From Pustulibacterium marinum (lineage in GTDB: Bacteria > Bacteroidota > Bacteroidia > Flavobacteriales > Flavobacteriaceae): DNA of 64,000 nucleotides. The notes beneath the pieces were generated by a model, which worked only from the letters and a program-made list of their open reading frames with translations, was not told the origin of the DNA and searched no databases. This document shows, piece after piece, positions 42,132 through 51,070 of this stretch. The stretch spans positions 240,360 through 304,359 of the forward strand of contig NZ_FPBK01000002.1 of assembly GCF_900116665.1 (NCBI RefSeq), read 5' to 3'. A program made the position numbers and the translations under genes. How positions within the stretch are numbered: the first letter of the stretch is position 1; the number at the start of each line of letters is the position of its first letter.

Positions 42132-45100
42132 TTAAAGCGTTAAATGGTTGATTTGAATAGCAATTTCATTGTAAGAGAAAAGAGCTTGTAAATGTGCAAG
42201 TCTAGTTTTCATTGCAGTGTCAATACTTTGTATGTATTGAAAAAAATCTATTTCGCCATTCTTAAAACTCTTCTCGGCAGTTTCTATAATTTTATTACTC
42301 AGTACAGCACCTTCTTGTTCGTAATAATCAAGTTCTAATTGTTGTTTCTGAAGCTCGCTCAATAGCATCTGGTATTTAGTTTGTAATTGTGAGCTGTAAG
42401 ATTTAACTTGATAGGATGCAGCGTCTCTTTTAAATTTTGCAGCTTTAATTCTGGCTTTTTGTCCATTGAACAAAATGGGGATGTGAAGTCCAATTTGATA
42501 ACCGGAAAGCGATTTATTTAAATCACTGTTGGTTCCTTGAAAGTATTCTACAGAAATGTCTGGTAGTAACTGTTGTTTTTCAAATTTGTAATTTAGGTTG
42601 CTCAAGGTAGCCTGTTTTCTTTGGACTTGAAGACCTGCATTATTGGAAGTGTCTATGGCGTTTACAAGAATTTTATCATAAGTTGATTTTTCAAGTTTAA
42701 ACGACTTTTCTATTTGTGAAAGTTGATATAGTTCTTGGTAAGCAGAAGACACATCTTGTTGTGAAGATTGAAATTGAATAGCTATTTCTTTTTGCTTTGT
42801 TTGCGCGGTGATTTTTTCAAGATAGTTAGTTTCACCTAATTCAAATCTTCTTGTGGCTGCATGGGAAAAGTTTTGATACAAACTATCTAAGTATTTATAG
42901 ATCTCCGTTTTTTCAGTGGTAAATTGCACATGATTGATACTTTGAAGAACAGCTTTTTTTACCTGAATTTTCTTGTAGTTTTGCTCAGCTTTTGCTACTT
43001 CAAAATTTTGTTTTAATACCTTGTGTTTACTTCCGTAAACCGTAGGGAAAGCAAAATCTTGTGTGGCTCCCCAAACCTTTAAAGGTTCATTGTTTATAGC
43101 AAGATTATTTTCATCGTAGCTGTGAAAAATATAAGTCTTTCCAAAGTCAAAAGCAGTTCCTTGTTGTGCCTGGGCTGCATTGGTCTGTTCTTTTAATTCT
43201 CTTAAAGATAGATTTTTTGTCATCGCACTATCTATAATAGCTTCTGTTGAAAGTATATTTTCTTGCGCATTTGTTAAGCATGGAAATATAGAAATAGTAA
43301 TCAACAGCAATAACGTATTGATATGTTTATTTGAATTTATTTTCATTCGAATCGGTTTAGAAAAAACAATGTAAAGTACCGGTAATACAATCAATGTAAG
43401 TAAGGTTGCAGTGATTAAACCACCAACTACTACAGTGGCTAAAGGTCGTTGCACTTCTGCACCGGCATTGGTAGAAATAGCCATGGGAAGAAATCCTAGA
43501 GCTGCTGCAGATGCAGTGAGTAATACAGGACGTAAACGATCGTTGGTTCCTTTGATAATTATTTGTTGTAATGAAAGGTTTGTTGTGTGTTCCAGTTCCT
43601 TGAAATATTCTATAAGCACAATGCCATTTAAAACTGCGATACCAAAAAGTGCTATGAAACCTACACCTGCTGAAATACTGAATGGCATTCCACGAAGCCA
43701 TAAAAAGAAGATTCCACCAATACTTGCCAAGGGAATAGCGGAGAATACCATAAGTGCTTCTTTTAACGAATTAAATGCCATATATAGCAAGAGAAATATA
43801 AGGATCAAAGCCACCGGAACAGCAATTAGCAATCGGTTACGAGCACTTTGTAAGTTTTCGAACTGACCGCCATACGTGATATTATATCCAGAAGGTAAGC
43901 TTATTTTTGAGTTTACTACTTTTTTAATATCATCTACTACAGATTGTAAGTCTCGGTTTCTCACATTTACTCCAACCACAATTCTACGTTTGGTATCGTC
44001 TCTAGATATTTTAGCAGGACCTTTTGTATAGCTTATCTCAGCTAGTTCTTCTAATGGAACTTTATTTCCAGATGCAGTATTTATGTAAAGTCTTTTTAGA
44101 TTTTCAATATCCTTTCTATAATTTTCCTGAAGTCTTACTACTAGGTCAAATCTCTTTTCTCCTTCGAAAACGGTTCCTGCTTTAGCTCCTGCAAATCCTG
44201 TTGAAATAAGATTATTCAGATCTGCTATAGCAACACCATATTGTGCTATTTTAGCTCGGTTATAGCGAACGCGCATTTGTGGTAAACCTTCAATTTTTTC
44301 AACTGTGATATCTGCGGCTCCTGGAATATTGCTAATTACATTTTTAATAGCTTTTCCCTTTGCAGCTAGAATGTCTAAATCTTCTCCAAAAATTTTAATA
44401 GCAATATCCGATCGAACACCGGTAACCAGCTCGTTAAAGCGCATTTCTATGGGTTGTGTAAATTCTATTTCCATATTAGGAATTACTTCAAGCGCTTCTT
44501 TAAATTTTCCGGCTAACTCATCTTTTGTCTCTGCAGAAACCCATTCGTCTTTTGGTTTTAGTTTGATGATGACATCACTTTCTTCCATTGACATAGGATC
44601 AGTAGGTACTTCTGCCGCACCAATTCTACTTGCAATTTGATCCACTTCTGGAAAATTTTCCTTTAGTGTTTTTTCAATCTGTGTTGTTATTTTTATAGTT
44701 TCATCTAGTGATGTACCTGTTTTGAGAACAGGTTGAATTACAAAATCACCTTCATCAAGAGTAGGTACAAATTCGCTTCCCATTCTAGAAAATAGAAAAC
44801 CACCAAGTATGATGAACAGTAAACTAATGGCTATAATTGGTTTGGTATGTTTGAGCGCAAATTTGATGGTAGGAGTGTATTTCTTATGAAGAAAAGCCAT
44901 CAATTTATCAGATAGATTTGGTTTTGTTCTTTTTTTGGAACTAAGAAATAAAGAAGAAGCTACCGGAACATATGTAAGACAAAGAATCATAGCTCCTATT
45001 AATGCGAAGCTAAACACAAGAGCCATGGGAATAAACATTTTTCCTTCTACACCTTGTAAGGATAAAATAGGTATAAATACGATTAAGATAATGATTTGTC

Positions 45101-46463
45101 CAAAAAAGGCAGATTTCATCATTTTGCTAGCTCCATCAAGAGCAATTGTATCTCTTGTATTTTTTTTATCACTTTTAGAAAATTCTTGCAGTTCTTTGCT
45201 ATGTTTCATGAATTCATGGGCTATGAATTCTACGATGATTACAGCGCCATCTATAATAATTCCAAAGTCAATGGCTCCAAGACTCATTAAGTTTGCATTG
45301 ACATTGAAAATGTACATCATAGAAAGAGCAAAAAGTAAACACAATGGTATAACGGAAGCTACAACCAAACCAGATCGCCAATTGCCGAGTAATAATACCA
45401 CTACAAAAATTACAATTAAACATCCTAAAATGAGGTTTTCTGCAATGGTATGAGTAGTTTTTGCAATAAGTTCGCTACGATCTAAAATTGGATTTATATA
45501 AACTCCTTCTGGTAATGTTTTTTGTAAAGTAGCTATACGATCTTTTACCAAGCCTATAGTTTCCAATGAGTTGGCGCCTTTCAACATCATAATTTGCCCC
45601 ATTACTTTTTCACCCTCTCCATTTGCTGTAATAGCTCCAAAACGGGTGGCATGTCCAAATTTTACTTGCGCAACATTTTTAATAAGAACAGGAATATGAT
45701 TTTGCGTTGAAACTACTATATTTTCAATATCTTCCTTACTGCTTACCAAACCTTCACCACGAATAAAATAGGCTTGATTGTTTTTTTCAATATAACTACC
45801 GCCTGCGATACTATTATTTTCTTCTAATGCTTTAAAAACTTGAGAAGGAGTTAACGATAGGGCATTAAGATGTTCTGGGTTAATAGCTACTTCGTATTGT
45901 TTGAGATATCCACCCCATGTATTTACTTCTACAACGCCTTTGATACCAGAAAGTTCTCGTTTTACAATCCAATCTTGAATGGTTCTTAAATCGGCTGCAG
46001 AATACCAATCTTTATATGCTGGCTTAACATCTAGTGTATACTGATAGATTTCTCCAAGTCCTGTGGTGATAGGTCCCATTTCTGGAGCTCCAAAACTTTC
46101 AGGGATATTTTGTGAAGCCGATTTTATTTTTTCGGCAATTAATTGTCGAGGTAAATACGTTCCTATAGATTCTTCAAAAACAATGGTGACAACAGAAAGA
46201 CCAAATTTGGAAACCGATCTTATTTCTTTAACCCCAGGTATGTTTGCCATTTCTAGCTCTACGGGATAGGTAATGAATTTTTCTACATCTTCGGTAGATA
46301 AATTTTCTGAAGTTGTAATTACTTGTACCTGATTGTTGGTAATATCGGGTACAGCTCCAATGGGTATTTTTGTAAGGGAATAAACACCAAAACCTGCTAT
46401 TACGAGAGTGAATAGTATAGCTAACAGCTTATGCTGCATGCTAAACTTAATTATTTTTTGCAT
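42132..46463 (-). CDS. Heavy-metal RND efflux pump fused to a TolC-like outer-membrane factor
   Basis: The 1443-residue protein joins two parts. Residues 1-1039 are a complete CusA/CzcA-type RND pump. Helix-4 proton-relay residues D399, D405 and E412 lie in GAIDFGIIIDGAVIIVE, the pattern associated with divalent-cation (Co/Zn/Cd) pumps. From Met1040 there is a TolC-like outer-membrane efflux protein of about 400 residues, opening with its own signal-like sequence (MKINSNKH, then INTLLLLITISIFPCLTNA). Topology is consistent: the RND part ends in the cytoplasm and the extra helix carries TolC outward. Internal initiation at Met1040 or signal-peptidase cleavage could release TolC. Confidence 0.93.
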   Translation of the reverse strand: MQKIIKFSMQHKLLAILFTLVIAGFGVYSLTKIPIGAVPDITNNQVQVITTSENLSTEDVEKFITYPVELEMANIPGVKEIRSVSKFGLSVVTIVFEESIGTYLPRQLIAEKIKSASQNIPESFGAPEMGPITTGLGEIYQYTLDVKPAYKDWYSAADLRTIQDWIVKRELSGIKGVVEVNTWGGYLKQYEVAINPEHLNALSLTPSQVFKALEENNSIAGGSYIEKNNQAYFIRGEGLVSSKEDIENIVVSTQNHIPVLIKNVAQVKFGHATRFGAITANGEGEKVMGQIMMLKGANSLETIGLVKDRIATLQKTLPEGVYINPILDRSELIAKTTHTIAENLILGCLIVIFVVVLLLGNWRSGLVVASVIPLCLLFALSMMYIFNVNANLMSLGAIDFGIIIDGAVIIVEFIAHEFMKHSKELQEFSKSDKKNTRDTIALDGASKMMKSAFFGQIIILIVFIPILSLQGVEGKMFIPMALVFSFALIGAMILCLTYVPVASSLFLSSKKRTKPNLSDKLMAFLHKKYTPTIKFALKHTKPIIAISLLFIILGGFLFSRMGSEFVPTLDEGDFVIQPVLKTGTSLDETIKITTQIEKTLKENFPEVDQIASRIGAAEVPTDPMSMEESDVIIKLKPKDEWVSAETKDELAGKFKEALEVIPNMEIEFTQPIEMRFNELVTGVRSDIAIKIFGEDLDILAAKGKAIKNVISNIPGAADITVEKIEGLPQMRVRYNRAKIAQYGVAIADLNNLISTGFAGAKAGTVFEGEKRFDLVVRLQENYRKDIENLKRLYINTASGNKVPLEELAEISYTKGPAKISRDDTKRRIVVGVNVRNRDLQSVVDDIKKVVNSKISLPSGYNITYGGQFENLQSARNRLLIAVPVALILIFLLLYMAFNSLKEALMVFSAIPLASIGGIFFLWLRGMPFSISAGVGFIALFGIAVLNGIVLIEYFKELEHTTNLSLQQIIIKGTNDRLRPVLLTASAAALGFLPMAISTNAGAEVQRPLATVVVGGLITATLLTLIVLPVLYIVFSKPIRMKINSNKHINTLLLLITISIFPCLTNAQENILSTEAIIDSAMTKNLSLRELKEQTNAAQAQQGTAFDFGKTYIFHSYDENNLAINNEPLKVWGATQDFAFPTVYGSKHKVLKQNFEVAKAEQNYKKIQVKKAVLQSINHVQFTTEKTEIYKYLDSLYQNFSHAATRRFELGETNYLEKITAQTKQKEIAIQFQSSQQDVSSAYQELYQLSQIEKSFKLEKSTYDKILVNAIDTSNNAGLQVQRKQATLSNLNYKFEKQQLLPDISVEYFQGTNSDLNKSLSGYQIGLHIPILFNGQKARIKAAKFKRDAASYQVKSYSSQLQTKYQMLLSELQKQQLELDYYEQEGAVLSNKIIETAEKSFKNGEIDFFQYIQSIDTAMKTRLAHLQALFSYNEIAIQINHLTL

Positions 46464-46512
46464 GGATATGATTCAATAAGATAAAACTTGATTTTTGTAT
46501 TTTACGCTTGAA

Positions 46513-46914
46513 TTATATCAAATATTTAGGAGGTTGTAATAGCTTATTTGAAAGAAGCCAATGCTGGCAATTGGGTGTATAAAGGATAGTTTTTTTATGA
46601 TTGATAACCACTGATGTCGTAATCTTTTCCGTATTTTTTAAAAGATAATTTGGGATAAAATGATTGATGTGGTGCTCTCCTGAATGATTATCAAACGGAA
46701 TTTTATGTTGGCTATCGTGCTCTTTTGTGTGCGAAGCTTTGTTTTTTCCGTAGTGTTTTTCTAAGAATGAATAGAAGTTATCACCAAATTCAGAATGATG
46801 AAGTTGGTAATGATCATATAAACCAACATATTCTTTCATATCGGTAAACGCTCCAAAAATGAGTTGAATACTGAATTTTAGAAGGAAAAAAATATGTAAG
46901 TAGTTTTTAAACAT
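46513..46914 (-). CDS. His-rich exported protein of the metal-efflux operon
   Basis: The 133-residue protein starts with a hydrophobic segment (7-22, signal or anchor). A His/Asp/Glu-rich stretch follows at about 34-86 (DHYQLHHSE, SHTKEHDSQH, HSGEHHINHF): 14 histidines in total, a likely divalent-metal binding region. It is the first gene after the efflux promoter, 49 bp before the RND pump. By inference it is a periplasmic metal buffer or chaperone. The family is not recognised. There is only one cysteine (CQHW). Confidence 0.78.
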   Translation of the reverse strand: MFKNYLHIFFLLKFSIQLIFGAFTDMKEYVGLYDHYQLHHSEFGDNFYSFLEKHYGKNKASHTKEHDSQHKIPFDNHSGEHHINHFIPNYLLKNTEKITTSVVINHKKTILYTPNCQHWLLSNKLLQPPKYLI

Positions 46915-46921
46915 ATGGTTA

Positions 46922-46929
46922 CAAAGGTA
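46922..46929 (-). promoter_or_regulatory. Promoter -7 element of the efflux operon
   Basis: TACCTTTG on the minus strand, with 7 bp between it and the ATG of the His-rich gene. No -33 TTG element is visible. Instead the shared 20-bp box sits 28 bp further upstream, which suggests activator-dependent transcription. Confidence 0.65.
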
Positions 46930-46957
46930 CTTTTCTTTGTTTTCTATTGAAGCATTC

Positions 46958-46977
46958 TATTCTTAAGATTCGCTTAA
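46958..46977 (-). promoter_or_regulatory. Shared response-regulator box, copy 1 (efflux operon)
   Basis: The plus strand reads TATTCTTAAGATTCGCTTAA. On the transcribed orientation it is a direct repeat TTAAG-N6-TTAAG with an 11-bp period, as expected for an OmpR-type dimer. Eighteen of 20 positions match the copy at 49059-49078. It lies 28 bp upstream of the TACCTTTG element. Confidence 0.65.
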
Positions 46978-46980
46978 TTT

Positions 46981-48354
46981 TTAATCTATTGTAATTTTAA
47001 AAGTAGTTCCTTTTCCTTCTTCACTATGCATGGTTATAGGGGCATGAATCATTTCACTAGCTTTTTTTACTATGGACAGGCCTAAACCATTTCCTTTTAT
47101 TTTTCTATCACTTGGATTTATTCTGTAAAATGGATTGTAAATTTTATCAAATTCATCCTTTGCAATTCCTATTCCTTGATCTTCAATATAAATGTAAGGC
47201 TTATTATTTTCTTGAGATAACTTAATGGTTATTTTTGAATTGATTGGAGAATATTTAATGGCGTTACTCAGCAAATTTTCGAGTATTAATTCCAAGTAAT
47301 ATTTGCTTGTAAATAATTCTTGGCAATGATCATCTTTTATATAAACGGCAATGTTTTTTTCTGAAATTTGCTTTCGAAAACGCTGAATAATATCATCTAT
47401 AAGAGTTGTTGTAGCAAAGTTTTCCTTGTTTATAAGTTGTTCGTTCTTATTAAAACGAGCTAGTAGTAATAATTGATCTACGATGTCTGAAATACGGTCA
47501 ATTTCTTGAATACTACTAGTTATCTTCGTTTCGTATTCTTTACAATTTCTTTCTTTTCTAATTAACACTTCCAGGGTTCCTTTTAATACTGCCAGCGGAG
47601 TTCTTAATTGATGTGAAGCATCTGAAGTAAATTGTTTTTCTCGTTGTAAAGCTTCCTCAATTCTGTCTAAAAGGTCGTTAATGGACTTGGTTACTAAAAA
47701 TAGTTCATCTTTATTTTTAGGAAGTGTAATTCTTTGATTTAAATTCTCTTTTGTAATTAGATTGGCTGTATTTGTTATTTTTTGAACTGGTTTAATGGCA
47801 CCACCGGCTAAAATTCTTGAACTCACAAAGATGAGAATCAATATAAATGGGAAAAAGAGTAACAGATTAAATAATAGATCATCCAATATCTCGGTAATAT
47901 TTTCAACGGACATAGCTGTAATAATATAGCCTTTGACAACATTTTTTTCATGTATTGGAGTCTGAATTTGTCTGATAAAAGTACCGTTCAATTTGGTGTT
48001 AAATGCACTATTATTCTCTTGATTAACATGAAGTTTTAGGTTGCCATTTTTAAGATTGGGTGATTTGTCCAGTGTATTTCCCAATGAATCCGTTATCTGC
48101 ACAAAAACCGGGTTTACCTGTAGTTCAACATGTTCTCGTTCTTCCCATTCTTCTTTATCTGTAAAAACAATTTGATGATGATCTACTGCAATTTCAGCAA
48201 GATGTAATTTAGACTCATAAAAGAGATCAGAATCAATATGTTGATATAAAGATTTTTTTACAACAAGATAAATACCTGCAAATACAACGCTCATAACAAT
48301 GGCAGTTATAAGCATGTAATAAAGAGAAATTCTATTTTTAAAAGATAAATTCAT
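46981..48354 (-). CDS. Two-component sensor histidine kinase (CusS-like)
   Basis: The 457-residue kinase has two transmembrane helices (about 12-33 and 160-183) around a periplasmic sensor domain. A HAMP linker follows (AGGAIKPVQKITNTANLI). The H-box has phosphorylated His248 in ASHQLRTPLAVLKG. The ATPase region carries the N-box (LENLLSNAIKYSP) and G-boxes (IEDQGIGIAKDE, GNGLGLSIVKK). Its location beside an RND efflux operon suggests it senses periplasmic metal ions. It overlaps the response regulator by 4 bp. Confidence 0.94.
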   Translation of the reverse strand: MNLSFKNRISLYYMLITAIVMSVVFAGIYLVVKKSLYQHIDSDLFYESKLHLAEIAVDHHQIVFTDKEEWEEREHVELQVNPVFVQITDSLGNTLDKSPNLKNGNLKLHVNQENNSAFNTKLNGTFIRQIQTPIHEKNVVKGYIITAMSVENITEILDDLLFNLLLFFPFILILIFVSSRILAGGAIKPVQKITNTANLITKENLNQRITLPKNKDELFLVTKSINDLLDRIEEALQREKQFTSDASHQLRTPLAVLKGTLEVLIRKERNCKEYETKITSSIQEIDRISDIVDQLLLLARFNKNEQLINKENFATTTLIDDIIQRFRKQISEKNIAVYIKDDHCQELFTSKYYLELILENLLSNAIKYSPINSKITIKLSQENNKPYIYIEDQGIGIAKDEFDKIYNPFYRINPSDRKIKGNGLGLSIVKKASEMIHAPITMHSEEGKGTTFKITID

Positions 48355-49019
48355 TCTACAATCATGTAACCTACACCACGCACAGTTTGTATGTAATCTT
48401 CGGTTTTAGTGAAACCCAATTTTTTACGTAGTCCATTTATATAAACATCAATAATACCGGTGTCATATTCAAAATGAATATCCCAAACTTGTTCAATAAT
48501 TTGATTTCTAGAACAAACTTTTCCTTTATTTTGAAGTAAATGTTCTAGCAAGGCAAATTCCTTTTGAGTAAGTGGAACTTCAAGTCCAGATTTTGTTACT
48601 TTATGCGCATCAATATCCATAGAGATGTCTTTTAATTGAAGTATGCTATGTATATTGGATACATTTCTTAACTGTACTTTAATGCGCTCAATTAGTTCAT
48701 CAAAATGAAAAGGTTTTTTGATATAATCATTTGCGCCCGATTGCAAACCTGCAATAGTATCTTGGATAGTATCTTTTGCGGTTAAAAAAATGATTGGGGT
48801 TGCGGTATTTTCTTTTCTGTATATTTTACAAATTTCCAAACCACTAATTCCAGGTAACATCCAGTCTAGCAAGATTAAGTCAAAGGATTCTAGCTTAAGC
48901 AACTGTAAACCTTCGGTTCCTGTATTTGCAATAGAAACATGGAAATTTTCTTCTGTTAAACCTTCCTTTACAAAATTTGCAATACCATCTTCATCTTCTA
49001 TAATTAGAATTTTTGCCAT
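48351..49019 (-). CDS. OmpR-family response regulator (CusR/CzcR-like)
   Basis: The 222-residue regulator has a receiver domain with phosphoacceptor D52 in LLDWMLPG and the switch residues T82 and K104 in the usual places (FLTAKD, YIKKPF). Its C-terminal winged-helix domain (VPLTQKEFALLEHLLQNKGKVCSRNQIIEQVWD, VYINGLRKKLGF, IQTVRGVGYMI) binds DNA repeats. A 20-bp box is found upstream of its own promoter and of the efflux operon, consistent with autoregulation and control of the pump. A TATTTTTG element lies only 4 bp before the ATG, so the mRNA is leaderless or nearly so. Confidence 0.95.
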   Translation of the reverse strand: MAKILIIEDEDGIANFVKEGLTEENFHVSIANTGTEGLQLLKLESFDLILLDWMLPGISGLEICKIYRKENTATPIIFLTAKDTIQDTIAGLQSGANDYIKKPFHFDELIERIKVQLRNVSNIHSILQLKDISMDIDAHKVTKSGLEVPLTQKEFALLEHLLQNKGKVCSRNQIIEQVWDIHFEYDTGIIDVYINGLRKKLGFTKTEDYIQTVRGVGYMIVE

Positions 49020-49023
49020 ACTT

Positions 49024-49031
49024 CAAAAATA
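49024..49031 (-). promoter_or_regulatory. Promoter -7 element of the regulator-kinase operon
   Basis: TATTTTTG on the minus strand, 4 bp from the response regulator ATG. Transcription must start at or within a few bases of the start codon. Confidence 0.65.
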
Positions 49032-49058
49032 GAAAATCAAATAGTTAGATTTCCTTTT

Positions 49059-49078
49059 TATTCTTAAGATTTGATTAA
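49059..49078 (-). promoter_or_regulatory. Shared response-regulator box, copy 2 (regulator operon)
   Basis: The plus strand reads TATTCTTAAGATTTGATTAA, 27 bp upstream of the TATTTTTG element. It matches copy 1 at 18 of 20 positions and has the same distance to its promoter (27 versus 28 bp). Likely the binding site for the response regulator. Confidence 0.65.
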
Positions 49079-49182
49079 AACCAACCTTTATATTTAAAGC
49101 TTCTTCATAATATCTTTTGTAACTGTTAAAATATTCCCGCTTATACATCGTTGTTTGAGTAAGTTTTATTTATTTTGCGCCC

Positions 49183-50202
49183 ATGCGAAAAGCTTTGTTT
49201 ACCCTTTTTTTAATAATGTTTGTAGAAATAATTTCTGCCCAAATTGGGGGGCAAAGTACCTATCAGTTTCTTAATCTTGTAACTTCTCCAAGGCAAGCTG
49301 CACTGGGTGGAAAAGTTATTACCAATTTTGATAGCGATGTTGCCCAAGGACTTTTCAATCCGGCAAGTATTAATAATGATATGGATAATCAACTGGCATT
49401 GAATTATGGGAATTACTTGGGAAATGTGAATTATGGATCTGCAACATATGCTTATCAGTATGACAGATATGTTAATACAATTATGGCAGGTATTACCTAT
49501 GTGAATTATGGATCTTTTGATGGAAGAGATGAATATGGAAATGATACAGGAAGCTTCTCTGGAAGTGAAACAGCCGTTTCTGTTGGTTGGGCCTATGATA
49601 TTCCGTGGTCTGATTTTAGGGTAGGAGCCAATGTGAAATATATTTATTCTTCCTTTGAAAGCTATAATTCTATGGGAGGAGCTTTTGACCTTGGTTTAAT
49701 GTATGTAAATGATAAACTCGACTTTAACGCGGCTATTGTAGTTCGTAATATAGGAGTTCAATTTACAACCTATGCAGGTTTGCAAGAATCTTTACCGTTG
49801 GAAGTAGATTTAGGTTTGTCACAGACTTTAGAACATGTACCAATTCGTTGGCATTTAACTTTTGAAGATTTACAATATTGGAATGTATCATTTTCAAACC
49901 CGGTAAATTCAGAAGAGAGTTTAGATGGAACTGTAACTGAGGAGAGCGATACTTTTTTTAAAGAACTCTTTAGACATACTGTTATTGGCGCTGAACTATT
50001 TCCGGAAGGAAACTTCAATATTCGCTTAGGTTACAACTTTAGAAGATCTTCCGAAGGAAAAATAGAAGAACTAAGATCATTTTCAGGATTTTCAGGAGGA
50101 TTTGCGTTACAAATTAATAAGACCAAAATAAGCTATACCTTTGCAAGGTACACCACTGCGTCACATGCGAGTTTATTAGGTGTACACTTCAATCTTCAAT
50201 AA
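49183..50202 (+). CDS. porQ: Type IX secretion system protein PorQ
   Basis: The 339-residue outer-membrane protein has a signal peptide (1-19, ending ISA before QIG) and the PorQ/PorV-like barrel start GGQSTYQFLNLVTSPRQAALGGKVITNFDSDVAQGLFNPASI. PorQ takes part in the T9SS attachment complex (with PorU, PorV and PorZ), which sorts and anchors secreted cargo. It is followed 5 bp later by cmk; this pairing is known across Bacteroidota. A one-mismatch promoter (TTATTTTG) ends 5 bp before its ATG. Confidence 0.93.
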   Translation: MRKALFTLFLIMFVEIISAQIGGQSTYQFLNLVTSPRQAALGGKVITNFDSDVAQGLFNPASINNDMDNQLALNYGNYLGNVNYGSATYAYQYDRYVNTIMAGITYVNYGSFDGRDEYGNDTGSFSGSETAVSVGWAYDIPWSDFRVGANVKYIYSSFESYNSMGGAFDLGLMYVNDKLDFNAAIVVRNIGVQFTTYAGLQESLPLEVDLGLSQTLEHVPIRWHLTFEDLQYWNVSFSNPVNSEESLDGTVTEESDTFFKELFRHTVIGAELFPEGNFNIRLGYNFRRSSEGKIEELRSFSGFSGGFALQINKTKISYTFARYTTASHASLLGVHFNLQ

Positions 50203-50207
50203 TATCT

Positions 50208-50900
50208 ATGAAAAAGAAAATTACAATTGCTATTGATGGTTTTTCATCAACAGGAAAAAGTACCATAGCAAAGGAAATTGCAAAATCACTCGGCTACGTT
50301 TATGTAGATACGGGAGCAATGTATAGAGCAGTTACTTTATTTGCTATGAATTCAGGAATGGTTTCACCAGAATTAACCAATAGTTTAGGGTTGATTAAAC
50401 TTTTGCCTCAGGTTAAATTGCAATTTAAGTTCAATGAAGAGAAAGGTGCTGCAGATATGTACTTAAATGACATCAATGTAGAAGATAAAATAAGAACTTT
50501 AGAAGTTTCTAATTTGGTAAGTGTAGTTGCTGCCATTCCCGAGGTTCGTTACAAACTCGTAGAGCAACAGCGAGAAATGGGTAAGGAAAAAGGAATCGTA
50601 ATGGATGGTAGAGATATAGGTACAGTAGTTTTTCCAGATGCAGAATTAAAACTATTTATGACCGCTTCTGCAGAAGTAAGGGCGGAACGCAGGTATAAAG
50701 AACTTACAGAAAAAGGAGAAGCAGTAGATTTTGACGCTGTATTATCAAATATCCAGCAACGCGATCATATAGATTCTACAAGAGAAGATTCTCCATTGGT
50801 AAAAGCAGAAGACGCTGTAGAAATTGATAATTCTTATATGAGTAGAGAAGAGCAGTTTGCAAGAATTTTAAGTCTAGTACATATTACTTTAGAAAAATAA
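50208..50900 (+). CDS. cmk: (d)CMP kinase
   Basis: The 230-residue nucleotide kinase phosphorylates CMP and dCMP with ATP. Seen: P-loop GFSSTGKST (12-20), YVDTGAMYRAVT for substrate binding, MDGRDIGTVVFPDAELKLFMTASAEVRAERR with the conserved Arg residues, and the C-terminal lid RDHIDSTREDSPL. It is co-transcribed with porQ and lies just upstream of rpsA, the common cmk-rpsA order. Confidence 0.96.
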   Translation: MKKKITIAIDGFSSTGKSTIAKEIAKSLGYVYVDTGAMYRAVTLFAMNSGMVSPELTNSLGLIKLLPQVKLQFKFNEEKGAADMYLNDINVEDKIRTLEVSNLVSVVAAIPEVRYKLVEQQREMGKEKGIVMDGRDIGTVVFPDAELKLFMTASAEVRAERRYKELTEKGEAVDFDAVLSNIQQRDHIDSTREDSPLVKAEDAVEIDNSYMSREEQFARILSLVHITLEK

Positions 50901-50920
50901 ATAAATTTTCATTTAAGCTG

Positions 50921-50951
50921 TTGTAAATCATAAAACAAGTTTGTATTTTTG
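50921..50951 (+). promoter_or_regulatory. Promoter of rpsA
   Basis: TTG (50921-50923), 20-bp spacer and TATTTTTG (50944-50951) fit the consensus. The leader of about 110 bases to the rpsA ATG contains AGGAG-like runs but no obvious structured element; I did not identify a known ribosomal-protein leader. Confidence 0.7.
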
Positions 50952-51070
50952 CACTCCTTTTTAAACAAAGTAGGAGAGGAGAAGGAAATTATTGTATATC
51001 AATTTATTAATACTTCTGTTTTGGAGTTGAACTTTCCTAGCAAAGCAGAATACAAATTTTTAATCAGCAC

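Noticed and set aside
44935-45453. 172-codon plus-strand ORF within the RND pump gene
   Set aside because: Antisense to conserved membrane helices, no known domain, no promoter or start context.
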